NCBI GenBank assembly: GCA_964418565.1
Contig: CAYQMB010000041.1
Location: forward strand, 1 to 22,714
DNA length: 22,714 bases
Direction: 5' to 3'
From: JAQIBY01 sp964418565
Lineage (GTDB): Bacteria > Bacteroidota > Bacteroidia > Bacteroidales > ML635J-15
Below are positions 22,594 through 22,714 of this stretch, piece by piece. A program made the position numbers and the translations under genes. Under the pieces are notes generated by a model. The model did no database searches. It saw only the letters and a program-made list of their open reading frames with translations, and was not told the DNA's origin. Every line of letters begins with the position of its first letter. Position 1 is the first letter of the stretch.

Positions 22594-22714
22594 TTAATGT
22601 TTTTGGAATTTCTTTATTATTTGTATGTCCTTGGATCTTGCCGAAAGCAGATACATTCCCGGTGCAAGTCCACTGACATCAATTGATTTATGAACGTTGT
22701 CAGTATGCAGGTTA
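22594..22714 (-). CDS. C-terminal end of a T9SS cargo protein (partial)
   Basis: The minus strand from 22714 to the TAA at 22594-22596 reads 'NLHTDNVHKSIDVSGLAPGM', then 'YLLSARSKDIQIIKKFQKH'. The pattern D-[VL]-S-x-L-[AP]-x-G-x-Y-[LV]-[LV], followed by a basic final strand ending K-K-[FL], is that of a type A T9SS sorting domain. Only the last 39 or so residues are in the window, so the protein's function cannot be told. The stop codon directly abuts the stop of the plus-strand nuclease gene. Confidence 0.78.
   Translation of the reverse strand, partial: NLHTDNVHKSIDVSGLAPGMYLLSARSKDIQIIKKFQKH

Noticed and set aside
1..22714. Alternative genetic code (TAA as sense) to explain the KilA-N stop
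   Set aside because: Other genes in the window end normally at TAA and TGA, so a recoded TAA is not supported.

Overview
The window looks like a piece of a draft chromosome from a Bacteroidota (CFB-group) bacterium. Three proteins end in a C-terminal sorting domain of the type IX secretion system (T9SS; motifs such as 'FPNPAKD', 'YPNPARD', 'LPAGVYVVRV'). Several genes are preceded by TAnnTTTG-type -7 boxes, and ribosome-binding sites are mostly weak. DUF3822, a T9SS-type S8 protease and a [4Fe-4S]-type CysH fit the same group. A run of exactly 100 N inside cysH shows that this is scaffolded draft sequence. I cannot name the genus.

Layout. (1) 1-717: an EamA-family transporter on the minus strand, cut by the window edge. 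(2) About 718-4100: a disturbed, repeat-rich accessory stretch. It holds a KilA-N gene with one in-frame stop, two 47-bp direct repeats bracketing that gene, an AT-rich lipoprotein gene, an orphan C-terminal coding remnant, GC-rich hairpins in a gene-free stretch, and a secreted carboxypeptidase-regulatory-like protein gene with an apparent one-base frameshift. (3) 4318-6942: a secreted S8 (subtilisin-like) protease with a T9SS sorting domain. (4) 6971-9599: a minus-strand block of a DJ-1/PfpI-like protein, a YhdH/AcuI-type acryloyl-CoA reductase, and a DUF2061-cysH pair from assimilatory sulfate reduction. (5) 9801-12389: a large T9SS surface protein built from tandem fibronectin-III-like modules with an exact 282-nt period. 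(6) 12459-12905: an exported MsrB, converging with a RecD-like helicase (12908-14338, minus). (7) 14449-22593: seven tightly packed plus-strand genes: a single-pass membrane protein, DUF3822, rsmD, aroB, aroA, aroC and an AddB-like PD-(D/E)XK nuclease. (8) 22594-22714: the end of another T9SS cargo gene on the minus strand.

How the genes work together. aroB, aroA and aroC encode three shikimate-pathway steps leading to chorismate and overlap one another. The AddB-like gene overlaps aroC by ATGA, so biosynthesis and DNA-repair genes appear to share a transcript. DUF2061 and cysH overlap by 8 nt and probably act together in sulfur assimilation. No CRISPR array, tRNA, rRNA or intact transposase was seen. 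The least explained parts are the 0.8-4.1 kb region and the membrane protein/DUF3822 pair.
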